NCBI GenBank assembly: GCA_030731685.1
Contig: JANQTO010000353.1
Coordinates: forward strand, 1-13,285
DNA from: Nonlabens sp.
Lineage (GTDB): Bacteria; Bacteroidota; Bacteroidia; Flavobacteriales; Flavobacteriaceae
Length of the DNA: 13,285 nucleotides
Direction of reading: 5' to 3'
Each line of letters opens with the position of its first letter. The first letter of the stretch is position 1. Below are positions 6,554-13,285 of the stretch, piece after piece. Below the pieces are notes generated by a model. That model had not been told where the DNA came from. It saw nothing but the letters and a program-made list of their open reading frames with translations, and ran no database searches. Made by a program: the position numbers and the translations under genes.

Positions 6554-7378
6554 CTATATAGCCACGGCACCTTTAATCGCAGGATGTGGTTCATAATTTT
6601 CAAGTGTGAAATCATCAAACGTGAAATTAAAGATATCCTTGATTTCGGGATTTAATTTCATGATAGGTAGGGCACGTGGTTCTCTAGAAAGTTGCAGGTT
6701 CACTTGCTCCATATGGTTAGCGTAAATATGTACGTCACCAAAGGTGTGAATAAAATCGCCATATTCTAGGTCACAAACTTGTGCCATCATCATGGTAAAA
6801 AGAGCATAGCTTGCTATGTTGAAGGGTACGCCCAGAAACACGTCTGCACTGCGCTGGTAGAGCTGGCAGCTCAACTTGCCGTTAGCAACATAGAACTGAA
6901 AAAACGCGTGACATGGTGGTAAAGCTGCTTTACCGTTTGCAACATTGTCACTAAAACTTTTAGAAGTATCAGGCAACACACTTGGATTCCAGGCGCTCAC
7001 GAGCATACGACGGCTGTTCGGATTTGTTTTTAGAGCGTTTACTATTTCTTTTATTTGGTCTATTTCTTCACCGTTCCAGTTACGCCATTGATGACCGTAA
7101 ACAGGTCCTAAATCACCGTTTTCATCGGCCCATTCATTCCATATACGCACGCCGTTATCTTGCAGGTACTTTATGTTTGTATCTCCTGTGAGAAACCATA
7201 GCAGCTCATGAACAATAGATTTGAGATGCAATTTCTTTGTGGTGACCATGGGGAAACCCTTTTGCAGGTCAAAACGCATTTGATATCCAAAAACACTGCG
7301 AGTTCCGGTTCCGGTTCTATCGCCCTTATCTGTGCCGTGGTCTAGAATGTGCTGTAGTAAGTCGTGATATTGCTGCAT
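6554..7378 (-). CDS. thyA: Thymidylate synthase ThyA
   Basis: Converts dUMP and methylene-tetrahydrofolate to dTMP and dihydrofolate in the cytoplasm. It has 274 residues. Signatures are [19 protein letters not shown] (20-38) with the phosphate-binding Arg21, [12 protein letters not shown] (57-68), and the RRM triplet near 123-125. The catalytic Cys156 sits in [10 protein letters not shown], followed by [22 protein letters not shown] (171-192) and HIYANHMEQ (217-225). Before the catalytic loop there is a roughly 10-residue insert ([15 protein letters not shown]) compared with the 264-residue E. coli enzyme, an insert I believe is seen in related flavobacterial ThyA. A folA (dihydrofolate reductase) gene, its frequent neighbour, is not in this window. 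The start is ATG at 7378-7376. It lies downstream of a small unknown gene and the nucleoside transporter. Confidence 0.97.
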   Translation of the reverse strand: MQQYHDLLQHILDHGTDKGDRTGTGTRSVFGYQMRFDLQKGFPMVTTKKLHLKSIVHELLWFLTGDTNIKYLQDNGVRIWNEWADENGDLGPVYGHQWRNWNGEEIDQIKEIVNALKTNPNSRRMLVSAWNPSVLPDTSKSFSDNVANGKAALPPCHAFFQFYVANGKLSCQLYQRSADVFLGVPFNIASYALFTMMMAQVCDLEYGDFIHTFGDVHIYANHMEQVNLQLSREPRALPIMKLNPEIKDIFNFTFDDFTLENYEPHPAIKGAVAI

Positions 7379-7447
7379 GGATTGTAGTTCTTTTAAAAGA
7401 TTTTAAAAGTAAACCAAAATGAGCAGTTATTTATGAAATAACAATCG

Positions 7448-7834
7448 CTAATTAGGTTGCTCAACTAGCATTTGTGCCCAAGAGATTGCACTTGCCATTG
7501 TTTTAAAATAGCCAAAGGAGCCGTTGTAAAGTTTCTGTTCTGCCGATACCTGCGATAATGCACTTTCTTCCTGAGAGACTATGGCGATTCCTATCATCTT
7601 CTTGGCATCCACGAGTTTGTAAACTGACAGATCTACGTGGTGTGCTATTTCTCTGTTAGATATATATACAAATTTTTTCTGCTTGTAGTACTCCTGCATG
7701 TCTCGAATGATTAACGATGCAATGGTTGTGTCAACAAGCTGACCAGCGTTCATTTTACCCACTACAAAGCCATGATAATAATAAATTATCCCAAAATCAT
7801 ATTGTGTTTTATGAAGGTAGTTTTCGTGATTCAA
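7448..7834 (-). CDS. Small unknown protein, possibly SpoIIAA/STAS-like, TTG start
   Basis: A 128-residue soluble protein. I do not firmly recognise it. It has GIIYYYHGFVVGKMNAGQLVD (15-35), a helical EYYKQKKFVYISNREIAHHVD, then KLVDAKKMIGIAIVSQEE, and ends SFGYFKTMASAISWAQMLVEQPN. The alternating beta/alpha pattern and the terminal F-x-x-x-x-x-A-x-x-W helix are like small SpoIIAA/STAS-type proteins common in flavobacteria, but this is a weak fold-level impression. The reading frame has no ATG before residue 28. The upstream in-frame stop is a few codons further back, so TTG at 7834-7832 is the best start. It lies 69 bp upstream of thyA and 62 bp downstream of the transporter gene, all on the minus strand. 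Confidence 0.6.
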   Translation of the reverse strand: MNHENYLHKTQYDFGIIYYYHGFVVGKMNAGQLVDTTIASLIIRDMQEYYKQKKFVYISNREIAHHVDLSVYKLVDAKKMIGIAIVSQEESALSQVSAEQKLYNGSFGYFKTMASAISWAQMLVEQPN

Positions 7835-7896
7835 TGTGTCGATAGGCTTGTTAAAATTAAGTTAACAAAGCTAGTTTAAAAAGGTTAGATAATCAA

Positions 7897-9615
7897 CTAC
7901 CCAAACAACATTCCTGCAATAGTAGCAGTAAGAAGTGCTGCACAGGTTCCACCTATCAAGGCTTTGATACCAAATTCGGCTAAAGTCTTGCGCTGGCTTG
8001 GAGCTAGCACACCTATACCGCCTATTTGTATTCCGATGGAAGCAAAGTTTGCAAAACCACAGAGTGCATAAGTAGCAATAATGATAGACTTAGGGTGCAT
8101 TATTTTTCCTGCTTCTTTCAAATCTTTTAAAGAGCCATAAGCTATGAATTCATTCAGAATGGTTTTTTCACCTAACAACTGTCCTATAAGTACAATATCG
8201 TCGATATGAACACCTATAATCCAAGCCACAGGAGCAAATACATTTCCTAAAATATACTGCATGGAGAATCCATCGTAACGTCCATTACTCGAAGATTCTA
8301 TGATGCTGTTAAGTCCAGTATATTCTCCTAATAAATCTTTTAAACCAAAATTAACTACGGCTATAAGAGCAGTAAATACTAGAAGCATAGCTCCTACGTT
8401 AACGGCGAGTTTAAGTCCGTCAGTCGTACCTCGTGATATAGCGTCTAAGATATTTGAACCAATCTTGTCTTTTGACACCTTAAGTGAACGATCTATGTTT
8501 ATTTCATCATCTTCAGGATAGAGCATTTTTGCTATTACGATAGCCGCTGGGGCACTCATGATAGATGCGGTAAGTAAGTGCTTTGTGAACAGTATTTGTT
8601 GTGCTTCACTTTCACCACCTAGAAAACCTATGAACGCTGCAAGTACGCCACCAGCAATAGTTGCCATGCCACCGATCATAAGACAAAGCATCTCAGATTT
8701 AGTCATTTTGTCTAGATATGGTTTGACTACCAGTGGCGCTTCGGTTTGTCCTATAAAAATATTGGCAGCTGCTGCAAGAGATTCTGCACCACTCAAGCGC
8801 ATGGTTTTACTCATGATCCACGCAAGTACGTAAACCACTTTCTGAAGAATTCCTAAATAATAAAGTAGCGACGTAAAAGCCGAAAAGAATACGATTGTAG
8901 GCAATACCTTAAATGCAAAAACATAACCCCAACTGCCGCTAGGGTCTATAAAATTACCGAAAACGAACTCGGCTCCAGCTTCACTTACATTTAGAAATTT
9001 AACCACACCTGTTGATATAGCATCAAAAATATAAGCAACGCTCTCAAATTTGAGTACAGCGATGGCAAACACTAATTGTAATGTAACGCCCACGGCCACT
9101 AGTTTCCAGTCAATCTTTTTTTTGTTTTTGCTTAATATAAAGCAGAATCCTAAGATGAATAACATACCTATCACACCACGATAAAAGCTCTGAAAACTAA
9201 AGCCAATGTCTTTAGGAATCTCCATGTTTTTAGATGCTATCGCAAGCTCTTTACGTGCTATAAAATCATAGATGTTACCGTTTGCCTTAATTGTTAGCGT
9301 GTCACTTGTCAATTTGACCAAGTCAAGCTGGTTCATCGCCTCTTGCTTATCTGTAGGGTAAAGTGCAATAAAGTCACCTTGCACCATAAACTTACCTTCG
9401 CTATTCAGGCTGTCTATTGCAGTATATAATTTATAGTTCTGATTTTTGAACGTGATACTGTCTATTTGTGAAGTGAGCGCTGTAGTAGAACCATTAAGTG
9501 CCGTCGCACCTAGAATCCAACTACCTTCTAGAGGCGTAGCTTCTTGTGCTAACGCTGTAAAAGAAAAACTCAAAAGAAATAGGGAAACAAAAAAACGAAT
9601 TGTCATAGAATTCAT
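7897..9615 (-). CDS. CNT-family nucleoside transporter with extra N-terminal domain
   Basis: A concentrative nucleoside transporter (NupC/CNT family), which imports nucleosides with sodium or protons across the inner membrane. It has 572 residues. Residues 1-23 are a signal-like segment (MNSMTIRFFVSLFLLSFSF, then ALAQ). Residues about 27-121 form an additional soluble beta-rich domain (LEGSWILGATALNG ... IYDFIAR), lipocalin-like in pattern. The transporter core starts near 143. Nucleoside-site motifs are visible: GQTEAP (289-294), NEFIAY with E489 (488-493), and GFANFASIGIQ (520-530). These correspond to the GQTE, E332 and FxNxxS regions of Vibrio CNT. The ATG at 9615 lies 14 bp after the nuclease-gene stop, so it is probably in the same transcript. 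Linkage to thyA fits nucleoside salvage. Confidence 0.88.
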   Translation of the reverse strand: MNSMTIRFFVSLFLLSFSFTALAQEATPLEGSWILGATALNGSTTALTSQIDSITFKNQNYKLYTAIDSLNSEGKFMVQGDFIALYPTDKQEAMNQLDLVKLTSDTLTIKANGNIYDFIARKELAIASKNMEIPKDIGFSFQSFYRGVIGMLFILGFCFILSKNKKKIDWKLVAVGVTLQLVFAIAVLKFESVAYIFDAISTGVVKFLNVSEAGAEFVFGNFIDPSGSWGYVFAFKVLPTIVFFSAFTSLLYYLGILQKVVYVLAWIMSKTMRLSGAESLAAAANIFIGQTEAPLVVKPYLDKMTKSEMLCLMIGGMATIAGGVLAAFIGFLGGESEAQQILFTKHLLTASIMSAPAAIVIAKMLYPEDDEINIDRSLKVSKDKIGSNILDAISRGTTDGLKLAVNVGAMLLVFTALIAVVNFGLKDLLGEYTGLNSIIESSSNGRYDGFSMQYILGNVFAPVAWIIGVHIDDIVLIGQLLGEKTILNEFIAYGSLKDLKEAGKIMHPKSIIIATYALCGFANFASIGIQIGGIGVLAPSQRKTLAEFGIKALIGGTCAALLTATIAGMLFG

Positions 9616-9629
9616 AAGGGAAACTTGGG

Positions 9630-10244
9630 TTAGCGTTTGGAGACTTCGTCACGCAGTCGCGCAGCAAGTTCATAGTTTTCATTTGTAACTGCCTCGTGAA
9701 GCATTTTGTTAAGTTCATCTATAGATAGATGTTCAAACCCTTGCTTCTCATCATCAGGAATGCTTAAAAGGTTTTCTAGCGTATCATCATCTTCTTCACT
9801 ATCGAAAGAGCGCAGTTCCTTATCCGGTCTTATATGTTGTTGCACACCAGCTTCTTCTAGAATATTTTCATATGTAAAGACAGGAGCTTTAAATCGTACG
9901 GCTAGTGCAATGGCGTCACTGGTTCGTGCGTCTATAATCTCTTCGATTTTATCACGTTCACAAATAAGGCTGCTGTAAAAAACGCCATCTACGAGTTTAT
10001 GAATAATGACTTGTTTTACGACAATGCCAAAACGCTCAGCAAATGATTTAAACAAATCATGGGTTAGTGGTCGTGGTGGGCTTATTTCTTTTTCTAGCGC
10101 TATCGCGATACTTTGCGCCTCAAAAGCGCCTATTACTATAGGTAGCTGTCGGTTTCCATCAACTTCTTTCAGCACAAGTGCGTAAGCACCGTTTTGAGTC
10201 TGGCTGTAGGAAATACCGCGTATGTTTAGTTTTTTTAGGCTCAT
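9630..10244 (-). CDS. Bifunctional nuclease, DUF151 plus UVR motif
   Basis: A bifunctional nuclease family protein (DUF151), with both DNase and RNase activity reported in family members, fused to a C-terminal UVR motif. From ATG 10244 it has 204 residues. The DUF151 core is MSLKKLNIRGISYSQTQNG, then LPIVIGAFEAQSIAIALEKE (about 35-54), RPLTHDLFKSFAERFGI (about 58-75) and CERDKIEEIIDARTSDAIALAVRFKAPVFTYE (about 105-136). An acidic linker (SFDSEEDDDTLENLL, about 152-166) leads to a UVR motif: LSIDELNKMLHEAVTNENYELAARLRDEV (about 174-202). An in-frame TTG at 10262 lies inside the upstream hairpin and would add MHSFSI; I reject it because the family begins MSL. It is followed 14 bp later by the transporter gene. 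Confidence 0.9.
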   Translation of the reverse strand: MSLKKLNIRGISYSQTQNGAYALVLKEVDGNRQLPIVIGAFEAQSIAIALEKEISPPRPLTHDLFKSFAERFGIVVKQVIIHKLVDGVFYSSLICERDKIEEIIDARTSDAIALAVRFKAPVFTYENILEEAGVQQHIRPDKELRSFDSEEDDDTLENLLSIPDDEKQGFEHLSIDELNKMLHEAVTNENYELAARLRDEVSKR

Positions 10245-10292
10245 AATAGAAAAGCTGTGCAAAAGTGAGAGTTTTTCTCAAATCTGCACAGC
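10245..10292 (-). terminator. Hairpin with T tract between etfA and the nuclease gene
   Basis: GCTGTGCA (10254-10261) pairs with TGCACAGC (10285-10292), and inside it TGAGA (10266-10270) pairs with TCTCA (10276-10280). On the minus strand the outer stem is followed by TTTTCTATT and then the nuclease ATG. It begins about 27 nt beyond the etfA stop. It could act as an intrinsic terminator or attenuator that lowers readthrough into the nuclease and transporter genes. The T tract is short, so it may be leaky. Confidence 0.55.
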
Positions 10293-10318
10293 CTAAATCT
10301 AATAATTCTTTATTTAAA

Positions 10319-11287
10319 TTAAGCGTTTGCCGCTTTAAATGCCTTTAATTTTTCTATCAAGGCAGGTACAACCTCAAAAGCATCGCCTACAACACCATAG
10401 TCAGCAGCCTTAAAAAATGGTGCTTCTGGGTCTGTATTGATGACTACTTTTACCTTTGAAGAGTTAATTCCAGCAAGGTGCTGTATCGCTCCAGATATTC
10501 CTATGGCGATGTATAAGTTAGATGCAACTGGTTTTCCGGTTTGTCCTACATGCTCTCCATGGGGTCTCCATCCTAAATCACTAACTGGTTTAGAACAAGC
10601 GGTTGCAGCTCCTAAAACGTCAGCAAGTTCTTCTATCATGCCCCAGTTTTCTGGCCCTTTCATTCCACGGCCTGCGCTCACTACTACTTCAGCATCGGCT
10701 ATAGTGACTTTATCTGTTGCTTTGTCTACGCTCTGTACTTTCACATTAAAGTCATTTTCGTTGAGTGTAGGCGCAAAAGCTTCTGCCGCACAGCTTACTG
10801 TGTTTTCTTTGAGACCGTAAGCATTTTTAGAAAGGCCTAATAACTTTACGTCTGTATTTACCTGTGTGTTGCTAAAAGCTTTGTTTGTATAAACTGTTCT
10901 TTTTACTACAAATGGGCTCGCACTTTCTGGTAATGCCGTTACGTTTGTCACATAACCTGCTTTAAGGTGTACGCTCAGTAAGGAACCTAGGTATTTTGAG
11001 TCGGCAGTAGAACTTATGACTACTACTTGAGCATTTTCTTGTTTTGCAGCCTGTGCGATAACATCAGCATAAGCAGCTGCGGTAAATTTCTCTAGTTTTG
11101 AGTCGTTTACCGTAAGGAGTTTGTTCACTCCGTAAGTTCCAAGTTCACCTGCGTCGCTTGTGTTAAATGCTATGGCGGTAACATCAGTTCCCAACATTGC
11201 AGCAATGCCTTTTGCATAGCTGGCTACTTCGTATGACGTTTTTTTGAACGCCCCATTTTCTGATTCTGTATATACTAGTACGGACAT
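10319..11287 (-). CDS. etfA: Electron transfer flavoprotein alpha subunit
   Basis: Alpha subunit of the ETF heterodimer, which carries FAD electrons from acyl-CoA and other dehydrogenases to the respiratory chain. It has 322 residues from ATG 11287. The N-terminal half is the alpha/beta domain (MSVLVYTESENGAFKKTSYE). The FAD-binding C-terminal domain has VVVSAGRGMKGPENW (201-215), RPHGEHVGQTGKPV (241-254), AIGISGAIQHLAGI (261-274) and NTDPEAPFFKAADYGVVGD (284-302), the ETF-alpha signature. A 28-codon in-frame extension to 11371 reads through the palindrome (residues VRFRESE) and is noncoding in other ETF-alpha proteins, so it is excluded. The gene is downstream of etfB, separated by 122 bp containing the third palindrome copy. 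The two subunits are cotranscribed by position. Confidence 0.96.
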   Translation of the reverse strand: MSVLVYTESENGAFKKTSYEVASYAKGIAAMLGTDVTAIAFNTSDAGELGTYGVNKLLTVNDSKLEKFTAAAYADVIAQAAKQENAQVVVISSTADSKYLGSLLSVHLKAGYVTNVTALPESASPFVVKRTVYTNKAFSNTQVNTDVKLLGLSKNAYGLKENTVSCAAEAFAPTLNENDFNVKVQSVDKATDKVTIADAEVVVSAGRGMKGPENWGMIEELADVLGAATACSKPVSDLGWRPHGEHVGQTGKPVASNLYIAIGISGAIQHLAGINSSKVKVVINTDPEAPFFKAADYGVVGDAFEVVPALIEKLKAFKAANA

Positions 11288-11340
11288 AATTTTGTTTTTA
11301 ATAGCAGTGACTTTAATGGTTCCTGCTTTGTTTTTGTGGT

Positions 11341-11362
11341 GTTCGCTTTCGCGAAAGCGAAC
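11341..11362. repeat. Dispersed palindrome, copy 3, extended to 22 bp
   Basis: The 16-mer CGCTTTCGCGAAAGCG (11344-11359) is extended by GTT/AAC to a perfect 22-bp palindrome. It lies in the 122-bp gap between the etfB stop and the etfA ATG, inside the presumed transcript, so on RNA it would form an 11-bp-armed hairpin with no real loop. It could help set the relative expression of the two subunits, or be an inert mobile repeat. No T tract follows it, so it is not a typical terminator. Confidence 0.9.
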
Positions 11363-11409
11363 TAAATACACTATTAATAATTACAGCAATCACGCTGCAA
11401 GTGAGTAAC

Positions 11410-12156
11410 TTATATAACCTTTGCCTCGTTGTGTAACAAGTCGATGAGTTGGTCTAAATTACCAGCATCTACAAGGGTAACAGCACCCTTAGCGGCTGGC
11501 TTTTCAAAAGACACCGTTTGTGTTTCTGCATTAGAATCTACGGGTGGAACTACATTTAGAGGCTTTTGACGAGCCATCATAATACCTCGCATATTAGGTA
11601 TTCTTAGGTCGCTTTCTTCTACAAGTCCTTTCTGTCCACCTATGATAAGTGGTAGGGCAGCAGTGGCAGTTTCTTTACCACCGTCTATTTCACGTACGGT
11701 TGTCGCTGTCGTTCCATCTATTTCTAGGGAAATGCAGGTGTTTACAAAATTTGCTCCTGTCATGGCAGCTAGCATTCCTGGAACCATACCACCGTTATAG
11801 TCTATGGACTCGCGGCCAGCAATGACAAGGTCGTAACCTCCATTTTTAACGACTGCGGCAAGTTGCTGAGCAACAGCATAACCATCTAGTGCAGGCATAT
11901 CCACGCGTATCGCGCTGTTTGCGCCTATAGCTAGTGCTTTTCTAAGTGTAGGTTCAACCTCTGCAGTACCTACGGTAACAACCTCTACGGTCGCACCTTG
12001 TTTTTCCTGAAACCAGATGGCTCTCGTAAGGCCAAACTCGTCATTAGGATTTATAACGTACTGCACACCATTTGTGTCAAAGGTTGTGTTGTTTTCTGTA
12101 AAATTAATTTTAGATGTGGTATCAGGAACGTGACTGATACATACCAATATCTTCAT
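11410..12156 (-). CDS. etfB: Electron transfer flavoprotein beta subunit
   Basis: Beta subunit of ETF, forming the AMP-binding and partner-recognition part of the heterodimer. It has 248 residues, normal for the family. It starts MKILVCISHVPDTTSKINF and contains YVINPNDEFGLTRAIWFQE (about 33-51), EVVTVGTAEVEPTLRKALAIGA and DLVIAGRESIDYNGGMVPGMLA. It also has REIDGGKETATAALPLIIGGQKGLVEESDLRIPNMRGIMMARQKPL (the signature region, about 154-199). It is the first gene of etfB-etfA and diverges from pdhB across a 158-bp spacer with nested dyads. I see no good -33/-7 pair for etfB in that spacer. The etfB-pdhB head-to-head arrangement pairs two genes of oxidative energy metabolism. Confidence 0.96.
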   Translation of the reverse strand: MKILVCISHVPDTTSKINFTENNTTFDTNGVQYVINPNDEFGLTRAIWFQEKQGATVEVVTVGTAEVEPTLRKALAIGANSAIRVDMPALDGYAVAQQLAAVVKNGGYDLVIAGRESIDYNGGMVPGMLAAMTGANFVNTCISLEIDGTTATTVREIDGGKETATAALPLIIGGQKGLVEESDLRIPNMRGIMMARQKPLNVVPPVDSNAETQTVSFEKPAAKGAVTLVDAGNLDQLIDLLHNEAKVI

Positions 12157-12218
12157 AGTTAACGGGCTTTAAGTCAATTTGCAATCGTTTGCGAAGATAC
12201 AACAGAAAGCACAAATAA

Positions 12219-12249
12219 ACTATGCATGCATAGTAAATATTTTTTACTA
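12219..12249. promoter_or_regulatory. Nested dyads between divergent etfB and pdhB
   Basis: ACTATGCATGCATAGT (12219-12234) is a perfect 16-bp palindrome. It overlaps a second inverted repeat, TAGTAAA (12231-12237) and TTTACTA (12243-12249), with a 5-nt interior. Both sit roughly mid-spacer between the two divergent starts, about 65 nt from the etfB ATG and about 65 nt from the pdhB ATG. This placement suits an operator shared by both promoters. No known regulator site is claimed. Confidence 0.4.
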
Positions 12250-12277
12250 ATAGTTCTAAGCGTTTGCTTATATGCCT

Positions 12278-12285
12278 TATTTTTG
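12278..12285 (+). promoter_or_regulatory. Candidate -7 element for pdhB
   Basis: TATTTTTG fits the TAnnTTTG -7 consensus. A TTC (12254-12256) lies 21 nt upstream in place of the expected TTG. Transcription would start near 12292, leaving a 5' UTR of about 23 nt before the ATG at 12315. The second dyad (12231-12249) lies immediately upstream of the -33 position. Confidence 0.35.
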
Positions 12286-12314
12286 CTTTCCAAGTTTGAT
12301 ATATATAATAAGGT

Positions 12315-13285
12315 ATGAAGACGATACAATTCCGCGAGGCGATATGTGAAGCAATGAGCGAGGAGATGCGCCGCGATGAATCCATTTATTTAATGGGTGA
12401 AGAAGTAGCAGAGTATAATGGAGCTTACAAGGCTTCAAAAGGAATGCTGGATGAATTTGGCGCTAAGCGCGTTATCGATACGCCTATTGCCGAGCTAGGT
12501 TTTGCAGGTGTTGCGATAGGTAGTACCATGACTGGTAATAGACCTATTGTGGAATACATGACCTTTAACTTTTCACTGGTAGGAATAGACCAAATCATAA
12601 ACAACGCAGCAAAAATAAGACAAATGAGCGGTGGGCAATTTAAGTGTCCTATCGTTTTTAGAGGTCCTACTGCTAGTGCTGGCCAGCTTGCTGCAACGCA
12701 CTCACAGGCATTTGAAAACTGGTTTGCAAACACGCCGGGTCTCAAAGTAATCGTTCCATCAAATCCTTATGATGCAAAAGGACTGCTTAAAGCTGCGATA
12801 CGTGACGATGACCCAGTTATTTTTATGGAGTCTGAACAAATGTATGGTGATAAAGGCGAGGTACCTGAAGGTGAGTACGTATTACCTATAGGTGTGGCTG
12901 AGATTAAGCGTGAAGGAACTGACGTCACTATCGTTTCTTTTGGTAAAATCATTAAAGAAGCGTACAAAGCAGCAGATGAACTTGAGAAAGAAGGAATCTC
13001 TTGCGAAATCATTGATTTACGCACGGTACGTCCGTATGATAAAGAAGCAATTTTAAAATCTGTTAAGAAAACAAACCGTTTGGTAATATTAGAAGAAGCA
13101 TGGCCTTTTGGTAACGTATCTACAGAGATATCCCACATGGTACAGGCTGAGGCTTTTGATTACCTAGATGCACCTATTTATAAGATAAACACCCAAGACA
13201 CACCAGCGCCATATAGCCCTGTTCTTTTTGAAGAGTGGTTACCTAACGCCAGCGATGTGGTAGAAGGTGTAAAGAAGGTGATGTA
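12315..13285 (+). CDS. pdhB: Pyruvate dehydrogenase E1 component, beta subunit (right-edge partial)
   Basis: Beta chain of the heterotetrameric E1 of pyruvate dehydrogenase, which with thiamine diphosphate decarboxylates pyruvate and acetylates E2. About 323 codons are visible, running to GVKKVM plus two bases. The family is about 325 residues, so only the last codon or two and the stop are missing. Visible signatures are MKTIQFREAICEAM, YLMGEEVAEYNGAYKASKG (about 25-43) and DTPIAELGFAGVAIG (about 55-69). Further on are YMTFNF with INNAAKIRQMSGG, and RGPTASAGQLAATHSQAFENWF (about 116-137), then the transketolase C-terminal domain with EIIDLRTVRPYD and LVILEEAWPFGN. Other 2-oxoacid E1 beta chains are similar, but this form matches pyruvate E1 best. 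The alpha-subunit gene is not in the window. Confidence 0.92.
   Translation, partial: MKTIQFREAICEAMSEEMRRDESIYLMGEEVAEYNGAYKASKGMLDEFGAKRVIDTPIAELGFAGVAIGSTMTGNRPIVEYMTFNFSLVGIDQIINNAAKIRQMSGGQFKCPIVFRGPTASAGQLAATHSQAFENWFANTPGLKVIVPSNPYDAKGLLKAAIRDDDPVIFMESEQMYGDKGEVPEGEYVLPIGVAEIKREGTDVTIVSFGKIIKEAYKAADELEKEGISCEIIDLRTVRPYDKEAILKSVKKTNRLVILEEAWPFGNVSTEISHMVQAEAFDYLDAPIYKINTQDTPAPYSPVLFEEWLPNASDVVEGVKKVM

Noticed and set aside
7390..7409. Tandem TTTTAAAAG repeats upstream of thyA
   Set aside because: Short A/T-only dyads, common by chance in this composition, with no promoter match attached.
7848..7868. AT-rich inverted repeat TTGTTAA / TTAACAA upstream of the TTG start
   Set aside because: Only 7 bp, no G+C stabilisation and no T tract; easily expected by chance in AT-rich spacer DNA.
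10319..11371. Longer etfA start at 11371
   Set aside because: The extension encodes the palindrome and is unlike ETF-alpha N-termini, which begin MSVLVY.
12122..13138. Long minus-strand reading frames antisense to pdhB and its upstream spacer (12122-12385, 12425-12745, 12767-13138)
   Set aside because: They lie opposite a clear pdhB coding sequence, have low-complexity composition and no family features.
1..13285. Mobile elements, CRISPR, tRNA or rRNA genes
   Set aside because: No transposase or integrase motifs, spacer-repeat pattern, tRNA fold or rRNA sequence was recognised on either strand.

Overview
The window looks like a chromosomal segment from a marine flavobacterium (Bacteroidetes, Flavobacteriaceae). 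Three things support this. The proteins recognised here (L13, S9, EgtB, EgtD, the DUF151-UVR nuclease, the CNT transporter, EtfA/B and PdhB) read as flavobacterial. Starts lack obvious Shine-Dalgarno sequences, and Bacteroidetes-type promoters (TTG, about 19 nt, TAnnTTTG) are visible. DNA is fairly AT-rich. A 16-bp palindrome, CGCTTTCGCGAAAGCG, occurs three times and only between start codons and neighbouring genes; a Dokdonia-like genus is my guess, not a demonstration.

Layout, left to right. (1) 1-827, minus strand: the end of the ribosomal operon rplM-rpsI, with rplM starting at GTG. Its upstream region carries a promoter, a hairpin and a 10-bp inverted repeat. (2) 1127-1636, plus strand: a lipoprotein ending in a strong terminator, convergent with a small DUF427 gene (1684-1965, minus). 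(3) 2064-5352, minus: an apparent operon egtB-egtD-acyltransferase. EgtD trimethylates histidine and EgtB adds sulfur to make the ergothioneine sulfoxide precursor. The third gene is an unassigned GNAT/FemAB-like protein. (4) 5483-6346, minus: a secreted protein with two TonB-C-like domains. (5) 6554-9615, minus: thyA, a small unknown protein with a TTG start, and a CNT nucleoside transporter with an unusual N-terminal signal peptide plus beta-rich domain. (6) 9630-12156, minus: a bifunctional nuclease (DUF151 + UVR) preceded by etfB-etfA. (7) 12315 to the end, plus: pdhB (pyruvate dehydrogenase E1 beta), divergent from etfB and cut by the window edge within its last codons.

The genes are mostly housekeeping: translation, thymidylate and nucleoside supply, electron transfer from fatty-acid or amino-acid oxidation, and pyruvate oxidation. 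The ergothioneine cluster is the most distinctive pathway. No tRNA, rRNA, CRISPR array, insertion sequence, phage gene or toxin-antitoxin pair was seen. The best leads for something undescribed are the acyltransferase linked to egtBD, the dispersed 16-bp palindrome, the rplM control region, and the nested dyads between etfB and pdhB.
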